This document shows positions 1 through 8,528 of a DNA stretch of 64,000 bases, in pieces. Source of the stretch: JAPPHA01 sp965221575. GTDB lineage: Bacteria; Pseudomonadota; Alphaproteobacteria; Rhodobacterales; Rhodobacteraceae. The stretch spans positions 1,155,737-1,219,736 of the forward strand of contig CBDCSM010000011.1 in assembly GCA_965221575.1 (NCBI GenBank). The letters run 5' to 3'. The notes beneath the pieces are model-generated. The model had not been told where the DNA came from, did not search any database, and worked only from the letters and a program-made list of their open reading frames with translations. Each line of letters starts with the position of its first letter. The stretch's first letter is position 1. The position numbers and the translations under genes are program-made.

Positions 1-119
1 GGGCACCGGCGCCGACCACAGCTCGAGGCCGCGCTCCAAGACGGCGCAAGCACCAGTGTCAGGCCCCGGCCAGAGGTGTCCGGTTCGACGCGGATCAAGC
101 CCGGCGCGGCCCGGTTGAA

Positions 120-884
120 CTACCGGCCGGTGAAGCGAGGTTTCCTTTTCTCAATGAAAGCCTTGATGCCTTCGTCATGATCGTCGGTTTGCCATAGAAG
201 CAACTTGCGTTCCAAACTGAGACTTTCGTCAAGCGGCATCCGAAAGGAATCAAGGACTTCCTGCTTGATCATCCGTATCGCAATAGGGGACATTGCGGCG
301 ATTGACTCAGCGATTTCCACGGATCGTGCCACAGTTGCGCTAGCTGGACAAACTTCCACTGCCAGTCCCCAGTCCAATGCTTTGGTAGCATCGATGTATG
401 AACCGGTCATCATCATCCACATGGTGCGTGTCTTGCCGATTGCACGCGGCAGTCGTTGCGTACCGCCATCGCCGGGAAACGCTGCGATTTGCACTTCCGG
501 AAAGCCCAACTTGGCAGTCTCCCCGAGAACGACCACGTCACACAGCAACATGAGCTCGCATCCACCGCCCAGCGCAAATCCATTGACCGCCGCAATGATT
601 GGCTTGGAATACCCTTCTATGGTCTTCCATGCCTCGAGACGGTCACGTTGGCCCCACATGGGAATCCCGTCTTCGGGCATTTCCTTTATGTCGGCGCCTG
701 CGGAGAATGCTTTTTCGTCACCAGTCAGGACAATGGAACGAATTTCATCGTTTTTTTCCGCATCCCGCAGGACCAGTGCGAGTTCCCGCAGCAGCTGCCG
801 GTTGAGTGCGTTCCGAGCAGCAGGACGATCGAATTGAATCAACAATACGCCCGGCGCAGGCTGGGATGTGGTGATGCATTCCAT
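120..884 (-). CDS. enoyl-CoA hydratase/isomerase (crotonase) family protein
   Basis: A 254-residue crotonase that probably hydrates or isomerises a CoA-bound intermediate in the cytoplasm. The family features are complete: the first oxyanion-hole segment AFSAGADIKEM (59-69), the second NGFALGGGCEL (101-111) with Glu110, and FPEVQIAAFPGDGGTQRL with Glu130. These match the two catalytic glutamates of true hydratases, so an active hydratase is likely. The open frame extends 52 codons further upstream, but that part runs inside the preceding lyase gene and has no family resemblance, so the ATG at 884 is chosen. It starts one base after the stop of the lyase gene and is the last gene of a six-gene operon. 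The substrate is not known. It is presumably the CoA thioester made by the CoA-transferase of the same operon. Confidence 0.9.
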   Translation of the reverse strand: MECITTSQPAPGVLLIQFDRPAARNALNRQLLRELALVLRDAEKNDEIRSIVLTGDEKAFSAGADIKEMPEDGIPMWGQRDRLEAWKTIEGYSKPIIAAVNGFALGGGCELMLLCDVVVLGETAKLGFPEVQIAAFPGDGGTQRLPRAIGKTRTMWMMMTGSYIDATKALDWGLAVEVCPASATVARSVEIAESIAAMSPIAIRMIKQEVLDSFRMPLDESLSLERKLLLWQTDDHDEGIKAFIEKRKPRFTGR

Positions 885-885
885 G

Positions 886-1863
886 TTAGAGATTCCCAAA
901 ATTCGGTTTCTTGGGCAGGTCGCCCGAAAGGCAGCCGCCCGCCTGCAACCCCGACTGCAATGCGGCACAAATACGGGACTTGTCCGCCGGATCCGGAAGC
1001 AAAAGAGGCAAACGCGGCATTGCCTCTGCAATGACGCCAAATTCCTTCAGCGCCACTTTCATGCGCGTGTGCATGTCCATCAGCGGTGGATGACCGTAGA
1101 CCGCATCGATGAAGGGCTGCATCATCTCGTTCACGGCCCTCATTCTTCCGAGGTCCATCGCCTCGGTTGCATCCCACAATTCAATGAGCGCATCCGGGAG
1201 AAGACTCGCTAGCCCGGACAGAATACCGTCGGCCCCAAAAGCGGCCTGAGCGAAGAGCCACCTGAAGTTTGAGGCAAGAACTGCCGTGTCAGGCGCATCC
1301 TTGCGGATTCGCCGCACGTTTTCCTCGTAGACCGTGATATCGTTGCTCCCTTCCTTGATGGCAACGACAGACGGGTGTTTTGCAATCTCCATCAAGACGT
1401 CCGTGGAGTATCCAGCTCCCGACTGTATCGGATACTGGAATATGGAAATAGGTAGTTTCGTTTCGCATGCGACAGCATCGACATACGATGTAGCTATCCT
1501 GGCGATATTACCAGCGCCGGCAGAGAACTGCGGCAATGGAAACAAAACCGCGACATCTGCCCCCGCCGCTTCCACTGCTTTGGCCCGATCTATGGCGTCT
1601 TCCGTATTGTAGCAGACGATTCCACTCATCAACGTGGCGTCGCCACCGATATGTCTGCGTGTCACGTCGATGACTTGATCCTGTTCTGCACCCGTCAGGG
1701 CAGCGGCTTCACCGGCGTGACCATTGACGAAGACTGCTGCGATGCCCGGTTTCAGAGCGCAGTAGTCCAACAATCGCTTGTAACTATCCCAATCGATTTC
1801 ACCGGAGCGATTGAATGGCATCAGAGTTGCGACCACGACGCCCTTTATCTTTTCTCGTTGCAT
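886..1863 (-). CDS. dihydrodipicolinate synthase (DapA/NAL) family lyase or hydratase-aldolase
   Basis: A 325-residue TIM-barrel enzyme of the DapA / N-acetylneuraminate lyase family. These enzymes form a Schiff base between a lysine and a 2-keto acid. The sequence shows Lys170 in VAIKEGS, Tyr144 in FQYP and the substrate carboxylate loop NGHAGE (47-52). Family members do aldol cleavage, condensation or dehydration, and the side specificity cannot be read from sequence. Its place between a CoA-transferase and a crotonase in a catabolic operon argues against lysine biosynthesis and for a retro-aldol or dehydratase step. The C-terminus is about 25-30 residues longer than the shortest family members. 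ATG start at 1863, 24 bases after the CoA-transferase stop. Confidence 0.87.
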   Translation of the reverse strand: MQREKIKGVVVATLMPFNRSGEIDWDSYKRLLDYCALKPGIAAVFVNGHAGEAAALTGAEQDQVIDVTRRHIGGDATLMSGIVCYNTEDAIDRAKAVEAAGADVAVLFPLPQFSAGAGNIARIATSYVDAVACETKLPISIFQYPIQSGAGYSTDVLMEIAKHPSVVAIKEGSNDITVYEENVRRIRKDAPDTAVLASNFRWLFAQAAFGADGILSGLASLLPDALIELWDATEAMDLGRMRAVNEMMQPFIDAVYGHPPLMDMHTRMKVALKEFGVIAEAMPRLPLLLPDPADKSRICAALQSGLQAGGCLSGDLPKKPNFGNL

Positions 1864-1887
1864 GGTTTCCCCTCCGTTCGACCAATT

Positions 1888-3435
1888 TCAGCGATCCTTG
1901 TTGAGGCCCATCCTTTCGACCGCGAACAGGCGCTGGTCCATCGGTTTTGGGGCGTTCTGGATGATGGGCTGAAAGCCCATACGGCCGATCACATCCTCTC
2001 GAAGTCGCACGCCAGGAGCGATTTCGATCAACGTCAAACCAAACTCGGAAAGCTCGAAGACCGCCCGTTCGGTGACGTAGAGTACTCTTGTTCCCTGTTC
2101 GACCGCTCGCTTGGCGCTAAAGCTAATTTGTCCAACGAAATCAACGAATTTATTGAAATTTCCGTCCGTCCGGATATGCAATTTTCCATCCTCGACGAGA
2201 ATATCGCTCTTACCCCCTGTGAAAAGACCGCTAAACACCACGCGTTTGGTGTTCTGTGTGATGTTGATGAAACCTCCGGCCCCATCTGCACGGTTGCCGA
2301 AGCGTGTGACGTTGACATTGCCCTCCCTGTCGACTTCAGCGAACGACACGAAAGCACAATCGAGACCGCCGCCGTCGTAGAAGTCAAACTGATAGGGTTG
2401 GTCGACTATGACGCGCGGATTGACCGCCGAACCGAATTCGCGTCCGTAACCGGGAATACCGCCGATCACGCCAGACTCGACGGTTAAGGTCACGTCATCG
2501 GAGAATCCTTCCTCGGCCGCGACATTGCTAATCATTGCCGAGATGCCGACACCGAGATTCACGACATCACCAGGCCGCAGTTCCATTGCTGCCCGTCGGG
2601 CGATAATCCGCTTCAGACTAAACGGATCGGGACTGATGTCCGTGAGCGGTACTTTGGTTTCACCAGACCGACTCGAGTCGTAGGACGTCGCATAGGTTTG
2701 CATCTGGTCTGGATCGATCACGAAATGATCTATCAGGTATCCCGGAATCTTTACTAACTGGGGGTGAAGCGTGCCACGCCGGGCGAGCCGCTTGACCTGG
2801 CAAATCACTATGCCGCCATTTGACTTGACGGCCTGCGCGATCGAAAGATCTTCCCGCGTGGAAGCTTCGTGTTCCATGGAAACGTAACCGTCTTCGTCTG
2901 CAGTCGTTCCACGGATAAATGCGACATTGGGTCGAGGCATCCGGTAAAACAGCCAATCTTGGCCCGCCATTCCCACGACCTCTATCAAATCGTCTTTCGT
3001 GGCATCGTTCATCTTGCCACCCTCAAGGCGAGGATCGACATACGTGTCGAGGCCGACATGCGTGATTACACCGGGTTGACCTGATGCGAGCGCTCGAGTC
3101 ATCTGCGAAATGACGCCTTGTGGAAAATTGTAAGCGCGAAGTCGGTTGTTGCGAATAAGCTCCATGAACGGGAGCTGCAGTCCGAAATTTCCGCCTATCA
3201 CGCAACTAACGAGACCATCATGCGCCAAGTGACAAAGTCCCTTTTCCGTTACCGCGCCTATGCCAGTGACATGAGCGAGCGTGATCCCGCGCGGTTTTCC
3301 GGACCCCAGAAAACGTTGTCCCAGTGCATCCAGGAGTGCTTCCGGGCTTCCCATTCCGCCGTTACCCCCGACAAAAAGGACATCGTTGGATCTCACGAGT
3401 TGAACCGCATCATGTGACGTCAAAGTGCTGATCAT
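1888..3435 (-). CDS. family I CoA-transferase (acetate/3-oxoacid type, fused alpha-beta)
   Basis: A 515-residue single-chain CoA-transferase resembling YdiF/acetate CoA-transferase, with the alpha and beta halves fused. The N-terminal half carries the glycine-rich segment FVGGNGGMGSPE (21-32). The C-terminal half carries the catalytic glutamate in TVESGVIGG, Glu320, which forms the glutamyl-CoA intermediate in this family. It would move CoA from a donor such as acetyl-CoA or succinyl-CoA to an organic acid, so that the downstream crotonase can act on it. It lies 15 bases after the tautomerase gene and 24 before the lyase gene. The acid substrate cannot be inferred. Confidence 0.9.
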   Translation of the reverse strand: MISTLTSHDAVQLVRSNDVLFVGGNGGMGSPEALLDALGQRFLGSGKPRGITLAHVTGIGAVTEKGLCHLAHDGLVSCVIGGNFGLQLPFMELIRNNRLRAYNFPQGVISQMTRALASGQPGVITHVGLDTYVDPRLEGGKMNDATKDDLIEVVGMAGQDWLFYRMPRPNVAFIRGTTADEDGYVSMEHEASTREDLSIAQAVKSNGGIVICQVKRLARRGTLHPQLVKIPGYLIDHFVIDPDQMQTYATSYDSSRSGETKVPLTDISPDPFSLKRIIARRAAMELRPGDVVNLGVGISAMISNVAAEEGFSDDVTLTVESGVIGGIPGYGREFGSAVNPRVIVDQPYQFDFYDGGGLDCAFVSFAEVDREGNVNVTRFGNRADGAGGFINITQNTKRVVFSGLFTGGKSDILVEDGKLHIRTDGNFNKFVDFVGQISFSAKRAVEQGTRVLYVTERAVFELSEFGLTLIEIAPGVRLREDVIGRMGFQPIIQNAPKPMDQRLFAVERMGLNKDR

Positions 3436-3450
3436 GCCACGTTATCCCTG

Positions 3451-3828
3451 TCACTTTTGTGGGTTATCGGATTGCAAGACTCCGGCATGCGCCACTTCAT
3501 TTTGCTCTCTTTCGAAAAAGTAGATTGCGATGTCTTTTTCCGGCCATTCCAAAACGCGGGACACGACCCGGTTCAGCGCCTCGGCCAGACGGCGGCGACT
3601 CTCGACATCACGAGAAAGGGCGTAAACCTTGATGAATATTCGACATCGTTCCTCATACCCGAGAACGCCACGATGGGAGTACAGATCATTGTCAAAATCG
3701 TGCACGTAAATCGTCACGATGTCGGGTGAGATATCGAGAGTCGTGACAATCGCTTCCGTTGCCCGTGCGCATAATTCACGACGCCGCGCCTCACTGGTTC
3801 TGACACTTAGGATTTCCAGGAAAGGCAT
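3451..3828 (-). CDS. tautomerase superfamily (4-oxalocrotonate tautomerase-like) protein
   Basis: A 125-residue protein starting MPFLEIL. In the tautomerase superfamily the initiator Met is removed and Pro1 is the catalytic base, so a Met-Pro start in a small protein of this type is diagnostic. The beta-alpha-beta pattern appears twice (MPFLEILSVRTSEARRREL, then RCRIFIKVYALSRDVESRRRL), so this is a fused-repeat or MIF/MSAD-sized member, not the 62-residue 4-OT. The second half has no N-terminal Pro. The frame stays open upstream to 3999, but the Met-Pro start at 3828 is preferred. That start sits one base from the stop of the preceding gene. Role inferred: keto-enol isomerisation of a catabolic intermediate. 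Confidence 0.78.
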   Translation of the reverse strand: MPFLEILSVRTSEARRRELCARATEAIVTTLDISPDIVTIYVHDFDNDLYSHRGVLGYEERCRIFIKVYALSRDVESRRRLAEALNRVVSRVLEWPEKDIAIYFFEREQNEVAHAGVLQSDNPQK

Positions 3829-3829
3829 G

Positions 3830-4237
3830 TCAGCGCGATTCCTCAGAAAACAGCCATTCCACCGGGCATTTTTTTTGCCGGACCGGAACCGGCTTCTGTC
3901 CTGTAAATCCCACCAAGTCGAATGACCCGCCGTTGCGGACGAATCCACCTTCGCTGAACCCATGGAATTCAACTTCGGCCAATCCTTCGATGCGCGCATT
4001 GGTCCGGACAGTCCCAGCCCTGATCTTCCAGATCACACCGAACGTGACGTCGACATCATCAATCTTAGGAAGCGAGCATTGGATTGAATCGTGCCCGAGC
4101 GCGTGACCAGAACGGGTTTTGAGCTCTCTTTCTTCGACCGGAGTCAACGATTCCCCCATCAAATTCGAATGGTCTCTCGCGGCTTTGTCGAGCGGTTGCA
4201 GTCCTCTTGAAGGTGTCATGGCTGTCCCGTAGTACAT
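3830..4237 (-). CDS. unrecognised 135-residue protein in catabolic operon
   Basis: I do not recognise this family. The gene fills the 410-base gap between the GMC oxidoreductase (stop at 4239) and the tautomerase (start at 3828) almost exactly, which argues strongly that it is real and co-translated. There is no signal peptide or membrane segment. The middle (about residues 55-110) is rich in alternating hydrophobic residues (VDVTFGVIWKI, ARIEGLAEVEFHGF), suggesting a small beta-rich fold. The C-terminus is basic with one Cys (KKCPVEW). Start could be 4237 (MYYG) or the ATG six codons later (MTPS). It could be a small isomerase, cyclase or non-catalytic subunit. No function is claimed. Confidence 0.7.
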   Translation of the reverse strand: MYYGTAMTPSRGLQPLDKAARDHSNLMGESLTPVEERELKTRSGHALGHDSIQCSLPKIDDVDVTFGVIWKIRAGTVRTNARIEGLAEVEFHGFSEGGFVRNGGSFDLVGFTGQKPVPVRQKKCPVEWLFSEESR

Positions 4238-4238
4238 T

Positions 4239-5825
4239 CTAGGTCCCGGCCGAAATGAAATCCGCTGCGCGTTCGGCGATCATGATCGTCGGGGCATTCG
4301 TGTTTCCGCTGATCTGGGTAGGCATGGTCGAAGAGTCACAAACACGAACGTTGATGGCGCCGCGAAGACAGAGCTTCTGGTCCACGACAGACATGTCATC
4401 TTCGCCCATCTTGCACGTACCGACCGGGTGGTAATCCATTTTCCCCCAGGTACGTGCATAGCTGATCAGGTCGTCTTTGCTTTTCAAATCGTCTCCAGGC
4501 AGGATTTCCCGAACAATGTATTTGGAGAGAACCGGTGTACGAACGATCTGGCGAGTAAACTCCAGGCCAGCAATTCCGTGTTCCAGGTCATAGGGGTCTG
4601 TCAGGAATTGCGGATCAATCAGCGGAGGCGTGTCGGGATTGGAATCCCTGAGAGTTACCGTTCCCCGACTGCGCGGACGAAGCACATTGCTTGCAACCGT
4701 AATGCCATAGGCGGAAACCCTCTTTATTCCGTGCGGCATGACAGGAGCCGCCATCAAGTGAATTTGGACATCGGGTTCCGTCAAATCCGTGGTGGTGCGA
4801 ACGAAAGCTCCGGCTTCACCGAGCGTGGATGTCAATGGTCCTGTGCGATTGTGCAGGTACTGTAATACCCATAACGCCTGTTGGAGGTATCTGTCGTCTC
4901 CGAAGAAGCCGTAAGGCCCGTTGAGCTCTGCGACCACCGGTAGATTGAAATGCTCCTGGAGGTTCTTTCCAACGCCCGGCAGATCGACAACCGGGTTGAT
5001 TCCAAGTACCGAAAGCTCCGCGCCACAGCCGACGCCGCTGAGCATCAGTAGCTTGGGTGAACCGATCGCACCGGAAGTGATCAATAGTTCACGTGCGATA
5101 CGAACTTCATTCTGCCGACCGGATGTTCGATACTGCAAGCTGGCCGCCCGATTGCCGTCGAAAACTATCTTGTCGGCGGTAGCGTTGCTTGTAACCTTGA
5201 GATTCGGGCGTCCCAGCGCCGGTTTCAGGTAGCATGTCGCTGCACTGGCCCGCATCCCGCGGTATGTCGTCGTCTGATGATATCCGACCCCTTCCTGCCG
5301 TTCACCGTTGAAGTCGGCAGTGAACGGGACACCCAACTGCTGCACTGCTTGAACCATCTTCCGGGTTATTGGCTGAACCCCTACCGGATCCGACACCCGG
5401 AGTGGTCCGTCGGTGCCATGATAGCGGTCGGCAAGTCGATTATTGGCCTCTGATTTCTTGAAAAAGGGAATCACGTGTTCGTAGGACCACTTGTCACAAC
5501 CCAGTCTGGCCCATTCGTCATAATCCGAATGCGCGCCACGGGTGTAGATCATGGCGTTGATGGACGACCCGCCTCCGATGACGCGACCCTGCGGGTACCA
5601 AAGATCCCGACCGTTGAGTTCATTCTGCGGAACGGTTGTATATCCCCAGTTGAATTGGGAAGGATTCAACTTCGCGTAACCTGCGGGAATGCGGAGAAAC
5701 GGATGCCGATCGCGGGGTCCGGACTCGAGTAGCAAAACTGAAACTCCGGAGTTGGCCGAGAGTCTGTTAGCCAAGACACAACCCGCCGGCCCCGCGCCGG
5801 CAATCACATAGTCAAATGTCTGCAT
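4239..5825 (-). CDS. GMC family FAD-dependent oxidoreductase (choline dehydrogenase-like)
   Basis: A 528-residue glucose-methanol-choline oxidoreductase that oxidises a primary or secondary alcohol using FAD. Seen: dinucleotide fold GAGPAG (10-15) with Glu34 for ribose binding; GMC signature 1 around 80-97 (RVIGGGSSINAMIY); signature 2 (SGAIGSPKLLMLSG); and the C-terminal active-site block starting MDYHPVGTCKMG, with His466, and Asn508 or Asn510 about 42-44 residues later. Length and motifs are those of choline dehydrogenase and alcohol dehydrogenase relatives. It is the first gene of the minus-strand operon, so it probably does the first oxidation. A LacI-type operator-like 16-mer lies about 50 bases upstream of its start. 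Confidence 0.92.
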   Translation of the reverse strand: MQTFDYVIAGAGPAGCVLANRLSANSGVSVLLLESGPRDRHPFLRIPAGYAKLNPSQFNWGYTTVPQNELNGRDLWYPQGRVIGGGSSINAMIYTRGAHSDYDEWARLGCDKWSYEHVIPFFKKSEANNRLADRYHGTDGPLRVSDPVGVQPITRKMVQAVQQLGVPFTADFNGERQEGVGYHQTTTYRGMRASAATCYLKPALGRPNLKVTSNATADKIVFDGNRAASLQYRTSGRQNEVRIARELLITSGAIGSPKLLMLSGVGCGAELSVLGINPVVDLPGVGKNLQEHFNLPVVAELNGPYGFFGDDRYLQQALWVLQYLHNRTGPLTSTLGEAGAFVRTTTDLTEPDVQIHLMAAPVMPHGIKRVSAYGITVASNVLRPRSRGTVTLRDSNPDTPPLIDPQFLTDPYDLEHGIAGLEFTRQIVRTPVLSKYIVREILPGDDLKSKDDLISYARTWGKMDYHPVGTCKMGEDDMSVVDQKLCLRGAINVRVCDSSTMPTQISGNTNAPTIMIAERAADFISAGT

Positions 5826-5875
5826 TGTGAAACCTGCACTCGATATCCGTCATTTCTAGCGAAGCCGTTGAATTC

Positions 5876-5891
5876 TTACAAGCGCTTGCAA
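5876..5891. promoter_or_regulatory. LacI-family operator-like palindrome, GMC side
   Basis: TTACAAGCGCTTGCAA is a 16-base palindrome with one mismatched pair and the central CG typical of LacI/GalR operators. It lies 51 bases upstream of the GMC oxidoreductase start. The same pattern recurs next to the importer at 6285. A LacI-type regulator is encoded at the end of the importer operon. Binding is inferred. Confidence 0.65.
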
Positions 5892-6284
5892 AAATAGGGA
5901 AAGTTTCCTGCATGGCGCGACTTTCTGACCTTTGACGCAGTCGAGAACGAATCACGTTGCGAGAGCGGTGCTTCTTGTGTTGGGGTGCCTTGCCGTGCCT
6001 CCCCTGGGGCTTGACATGAGGCCAAAATCGCCGCCACGTAGGAAATCTGCGGCTTATGTGGGCGTATTTTTTTCAGGAAAATCAACCAAATCCCGGAAGA
6101 TTGCTGAACCGGATGAAAAATATTCCATGATTACAAGGTCTTGAAATAACATCATCCGCTATTCGGATTCCACGCCAAAAAAACAGGTGCAGGATCCTCT
6201 CAATACTCAAACGACAATTGCACGAGACTGCCGGAAACTCGGTCGATTAGCACATGGTTTCACACGAAAACCCCTGATATCAAA

Positions 6285-6300
6285 TTGCAAACGGTTGTAA
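6285..6300. promoter_or_regulatory. LacI-family operator-like palindrome, importer side
   Basis: TTGCAAACGGTTGTAA is a 16-base imperfect palindrome (two of eight pairs mismatched) with central CG and the same TT-R-CAA half-site as the box at 5876. It lies 45 bases upstream of the binding-protein start codon, where a repressor would block transcription or early elongation. Binding is inferred. Confidence 0.62.
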
Positions 6301-6344
6301 AATATATTATGATTCAAGCAAATCTAAACATGGAGGGCGTCAAC

Positions 6345-7667
6345 ATGTCGACAAAATCACTCAACGCAAATATCAACCGTCGCAATTTGATGAAGATGGG
6401 ATTGCTTGGTGGAGTCGCCGTCGGTGGATTGCCTCCCTTGGCGCGTATGGCTACGGCGCAAGATTTACCCAGCACCGAGCTTGAGAAAATTTCTGTACGA
6501 TGGGGGTCTTTGCCTTCGACGAACCAGGCTTGGGTCGTTCTAGGTTCACAAAAAGGATTCCTGGAAGACGTGGGAATTTCCATGGCCAACGGCGTTCCCA
6601 AGATCGTTCAGGAGCCTCAGGCCATCGCACAGGTAAACAACGATGAGCTCGACATTTGCGGCCATTATTTTGGCGGTATCATTCAGGCCTTGAATCGCGT
6701 CGACAACATTCGGCCATTCTTCTGCTACAGTTACTTCCAGGGACGAACCATCCTTAGTCCTCCCGATGCAGGTATCAAGTCAGTGGAAGAGTTTCTGAAC
6801 GACGGGATGACTTGGAGCGAAGCGGCTAATGCCGCCATGGCCCAGATAAAGGGCCAACAATTCGCAATCATGAATGCTCCCAGTGTCTTGCCCTGGATCA
6901 ATCTCGCACTTGAACAGGGCGGTCTCAAGCTCGAGGACACCGAGGCAATCCCGCTTGAGGACCCGCGCGTGGTTCAGCTTGCATTGAGCGGACAGGTGAA
7001 CTTCGCGTCACCGGCTGGCGCTGTTCAAATTTATCAGCTCCAGCACCAGGCTGGCTGGAAATCCTTGATCGACATGCCGTTGATGGTGGAAGCAATGCCG
7101 GAAGGGAAAGCGGCCCTCAGTGACTTCTTGCACTATGACCTCATAATGTGCACAGAGGATTACCTGAACAACAACACGGAGACCATTTATCGTGCAACGA
7201 CGGCCATGTTCCGCACGCTCGACTACATGTTCGGGCCGGACCGCATGACTGCTTATTCGGAATACGCGCCGTTCATTAACGCTGCAAATGGTTCGAACCT
7301 CGACGCGGAAGCGATCAGATACATCTTTGATGTGATGGACCCGTTCTTCCCGTTTTCTGAACAGGAGGTGATCTGGGAAAGTGCGGACAGCCCGCTCTTT
7401 TACAAGAACATCTATGAACCGCAGATCCAGCGCCTCATCGAAAATGGTACATTGCCCGACCGGACTTACGATCTGGACAAAATGTTTGTGGCAAAATCGA
7501 TTTTCGAGGATCTTCGCGACATGAAGAAATCTTCAGAAGCCATTCTGGCAAAGGTCGATGACAGCCTCGAGGACGAAAAGCTCGCAATCGTCGAAGCGGC
7601 CGTTCAACACTTCAAGAATTTCAACTACTATGACTCTGATCGTCTGCTTCGGTTAGTGCATGGCTGA
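6345..7667 (+). CDS. ABC transporter substrate-binding protein, NitT/TauT type
   Basis: A 440-residue periplasmic binding protein. The N-terminus has a twin-arginine-type signal, NRRNLMKMG followed by a hydrophobic glycine/alanine stretch, with likely cleavage near ATAQD (residue 39). The mature part resembles the SsuA/NMT1 group (RWGSLPSTNQAWVVLGSQKGF), but is longer than the usual 320-340 residues. The start at 6345 is chosen because GGAGG lies eight bases upstream; the open frame starts earlier at 6285, inside the operator-like box. It is followed by permease, ATPase and permease genes, so it feeds an importer. The ligand is unknown, probably the substrate of the divergent oxidative operon. 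Confidence 0.85.
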   Translation: MSTKSLNANINRRNLMKMGLLGGVAVGGLPPLARMATAQDLPSTELEKISVRWGSLPSTNQAWVVLGSQKGFLEDVGISMANGVPKIVQEPQAIAQVNNDELDICGHYFGGIIQALNRVDNIRPFFCYSYFQGRTILSPPDAGIKSVEEFLNDGMTWSEAANAAMAQIKGQQFAIMNAPSVLPWINLALEQGGLKLEDTEAIPLEDPRVVQLALSGQVNFASPAGAVQIYQLQHQAGWKSLIDMPLMVEAMPEGKAALSDFLHYDLIMCTEDYLNNNTETIYRATTAMFRTLDYMFGPDRMTAYSEYAPFINAANGSNLDAEAIRYIFDVMDPFFPFSEQEVIWESADSPLFYKNIYEPQIQRLIENGTLPDRTYDLDKMFVAKSIFEDLRDMKKSSEAILAKVDDSLEDEKLAIVEAAVQHFKNFNYYDSDRLLRLVHG

Positions 7668-8506
7668 TGCAGGTTGATGGGCCGAAAACCAGCCGAAAAG
7701 CACTAATCCACTTGAAATCCTCTGCCGCCCTTTTTGGGGCGGCAGAGTGGATTCTTTTATACCTTGGCGGAATCATCACCTTCCTCGGGCTGTGGTACCT
7801 GTGCAGCTTCACAATTGGAGAGTATTTTCCGCCACCCCACCTGGTCGGTGAGGCAATTGTGAACAATCTGACTTCAAGCCGCTACTTTTCGAGCATCGGA
7901 TTGCCGTCAGGCGGTTACGGTCCCCATCTTGTCGCCACGACCAAGACGGTAGTCGGCGGAGTGCTGGTCGGCGTTATCTGCGGATGCCTGACAGGTTTTG
8001 CCAGTGCCTTTTCCGCGTATATCAAGAAAATACTGGCGCCGGTGGTTTGGCTATTCGGGGCTTCGCCCATCATGGTTGTGGCCCCGTTCGCGCTGATCTG
8101 GTTCGGCGTCAGCGCCGCATCCAAGATCGTCCTCATCTCGCTGTACACGGCAGTAACGATTCACGTATTCGCTCTGCAGGCATCCGAAACGGCGAATGTC
8201 AGGCTCGTGGAATTTGCGCGAACACAAGGCGCATCCAGGTTCTTCTGCATCGTGAATGTCAGCCTTCCCGCAGCAGTTCCACAGATATTTGGTGGGATAC
8301 GCATAGCACTCGCAGCCGCTTGGGGCCTTGCAGCAATCACTGAATTGCTTGGCTCCGTCGAGGGGATCGGTCGTGTCATAATTGCGACTTGGGGAATGTA
8401 TGATCTTGCATCCATGATGGGCGGAGTCGCACTAATAGGTCTCATGGCCGTGTTTCTAGATGCGCTGGTCGTCCTCGCCCGCTCCCGTATCGTGCACTGG
8501 ACGTAG
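7667..8506 (+). CDS. ABC transporter permease, NitT/TauT type
   Basis: A 279-residue inner-membrane permease of the SsuC/TauC type. There are about six hydrophobic segments (for example WILLYLGGIITFLGLW and VVGGVLVGVICGCLTGFA). A cytoplasmic EAA-type coupling loop is seen as EFARTQGASRFFCIV followed by LPAAVPQIFGGIRI. The ATG overlaps the stop of the binding-protein gene (ATGA), so the two are translationally coupled. It would pair with the second permease at 9311 to form a heterodimeric channel powered by the ATPase at 8529. Confidence 0.88.
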   Translation: MQVDGPKTSRKALIHLKSSAALFGAAEWILLYLGGIITFLGLWYLCSFTIGEYFPPPHLVGEAIVNNLTSSRYFSSIGLPSGGYGPHLVATTKTVVGGVLVGVICGCLTGFASAFSAYIKKILAPVVWLFGASPIMVVAPFALIWFGVSAASKIVLISLYTAVTIHVFALQASETANVRLVEFARTQGASRFFCIVNVSLPAAVPQIFGGIRIALAAAWGLAAITELLGSVEGIGRVIIATWGMYDLASMMGGVALIGLMAVFLDALVVLARSRIVHWT

Positions 8507-8528
8507 ACGGAACAGGGTAATCTTCGCC

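Larger units (their letters stand above)
5826..6344. other. divergent intergenic regulatory region
   Basis: 519 bases without a convincing gene, between the catabolic operon (minus) and the importer operon (plus). It is AT-richer than the neighbouring genes. It contains two LacI-type operator-like 16-mers, one near each transcription unit (5876-5891 and 6285-6300). The small open frames here have no family resemblance. Nothing else recognised. Confidence 0.7.

Noticed and set aside
205..837. 210-codon plus-strand frame opposite the crotonase gene
   Set aside because: Antisense to a clear family gene, low-complexity Ser/Arg-rich product, no family motif.
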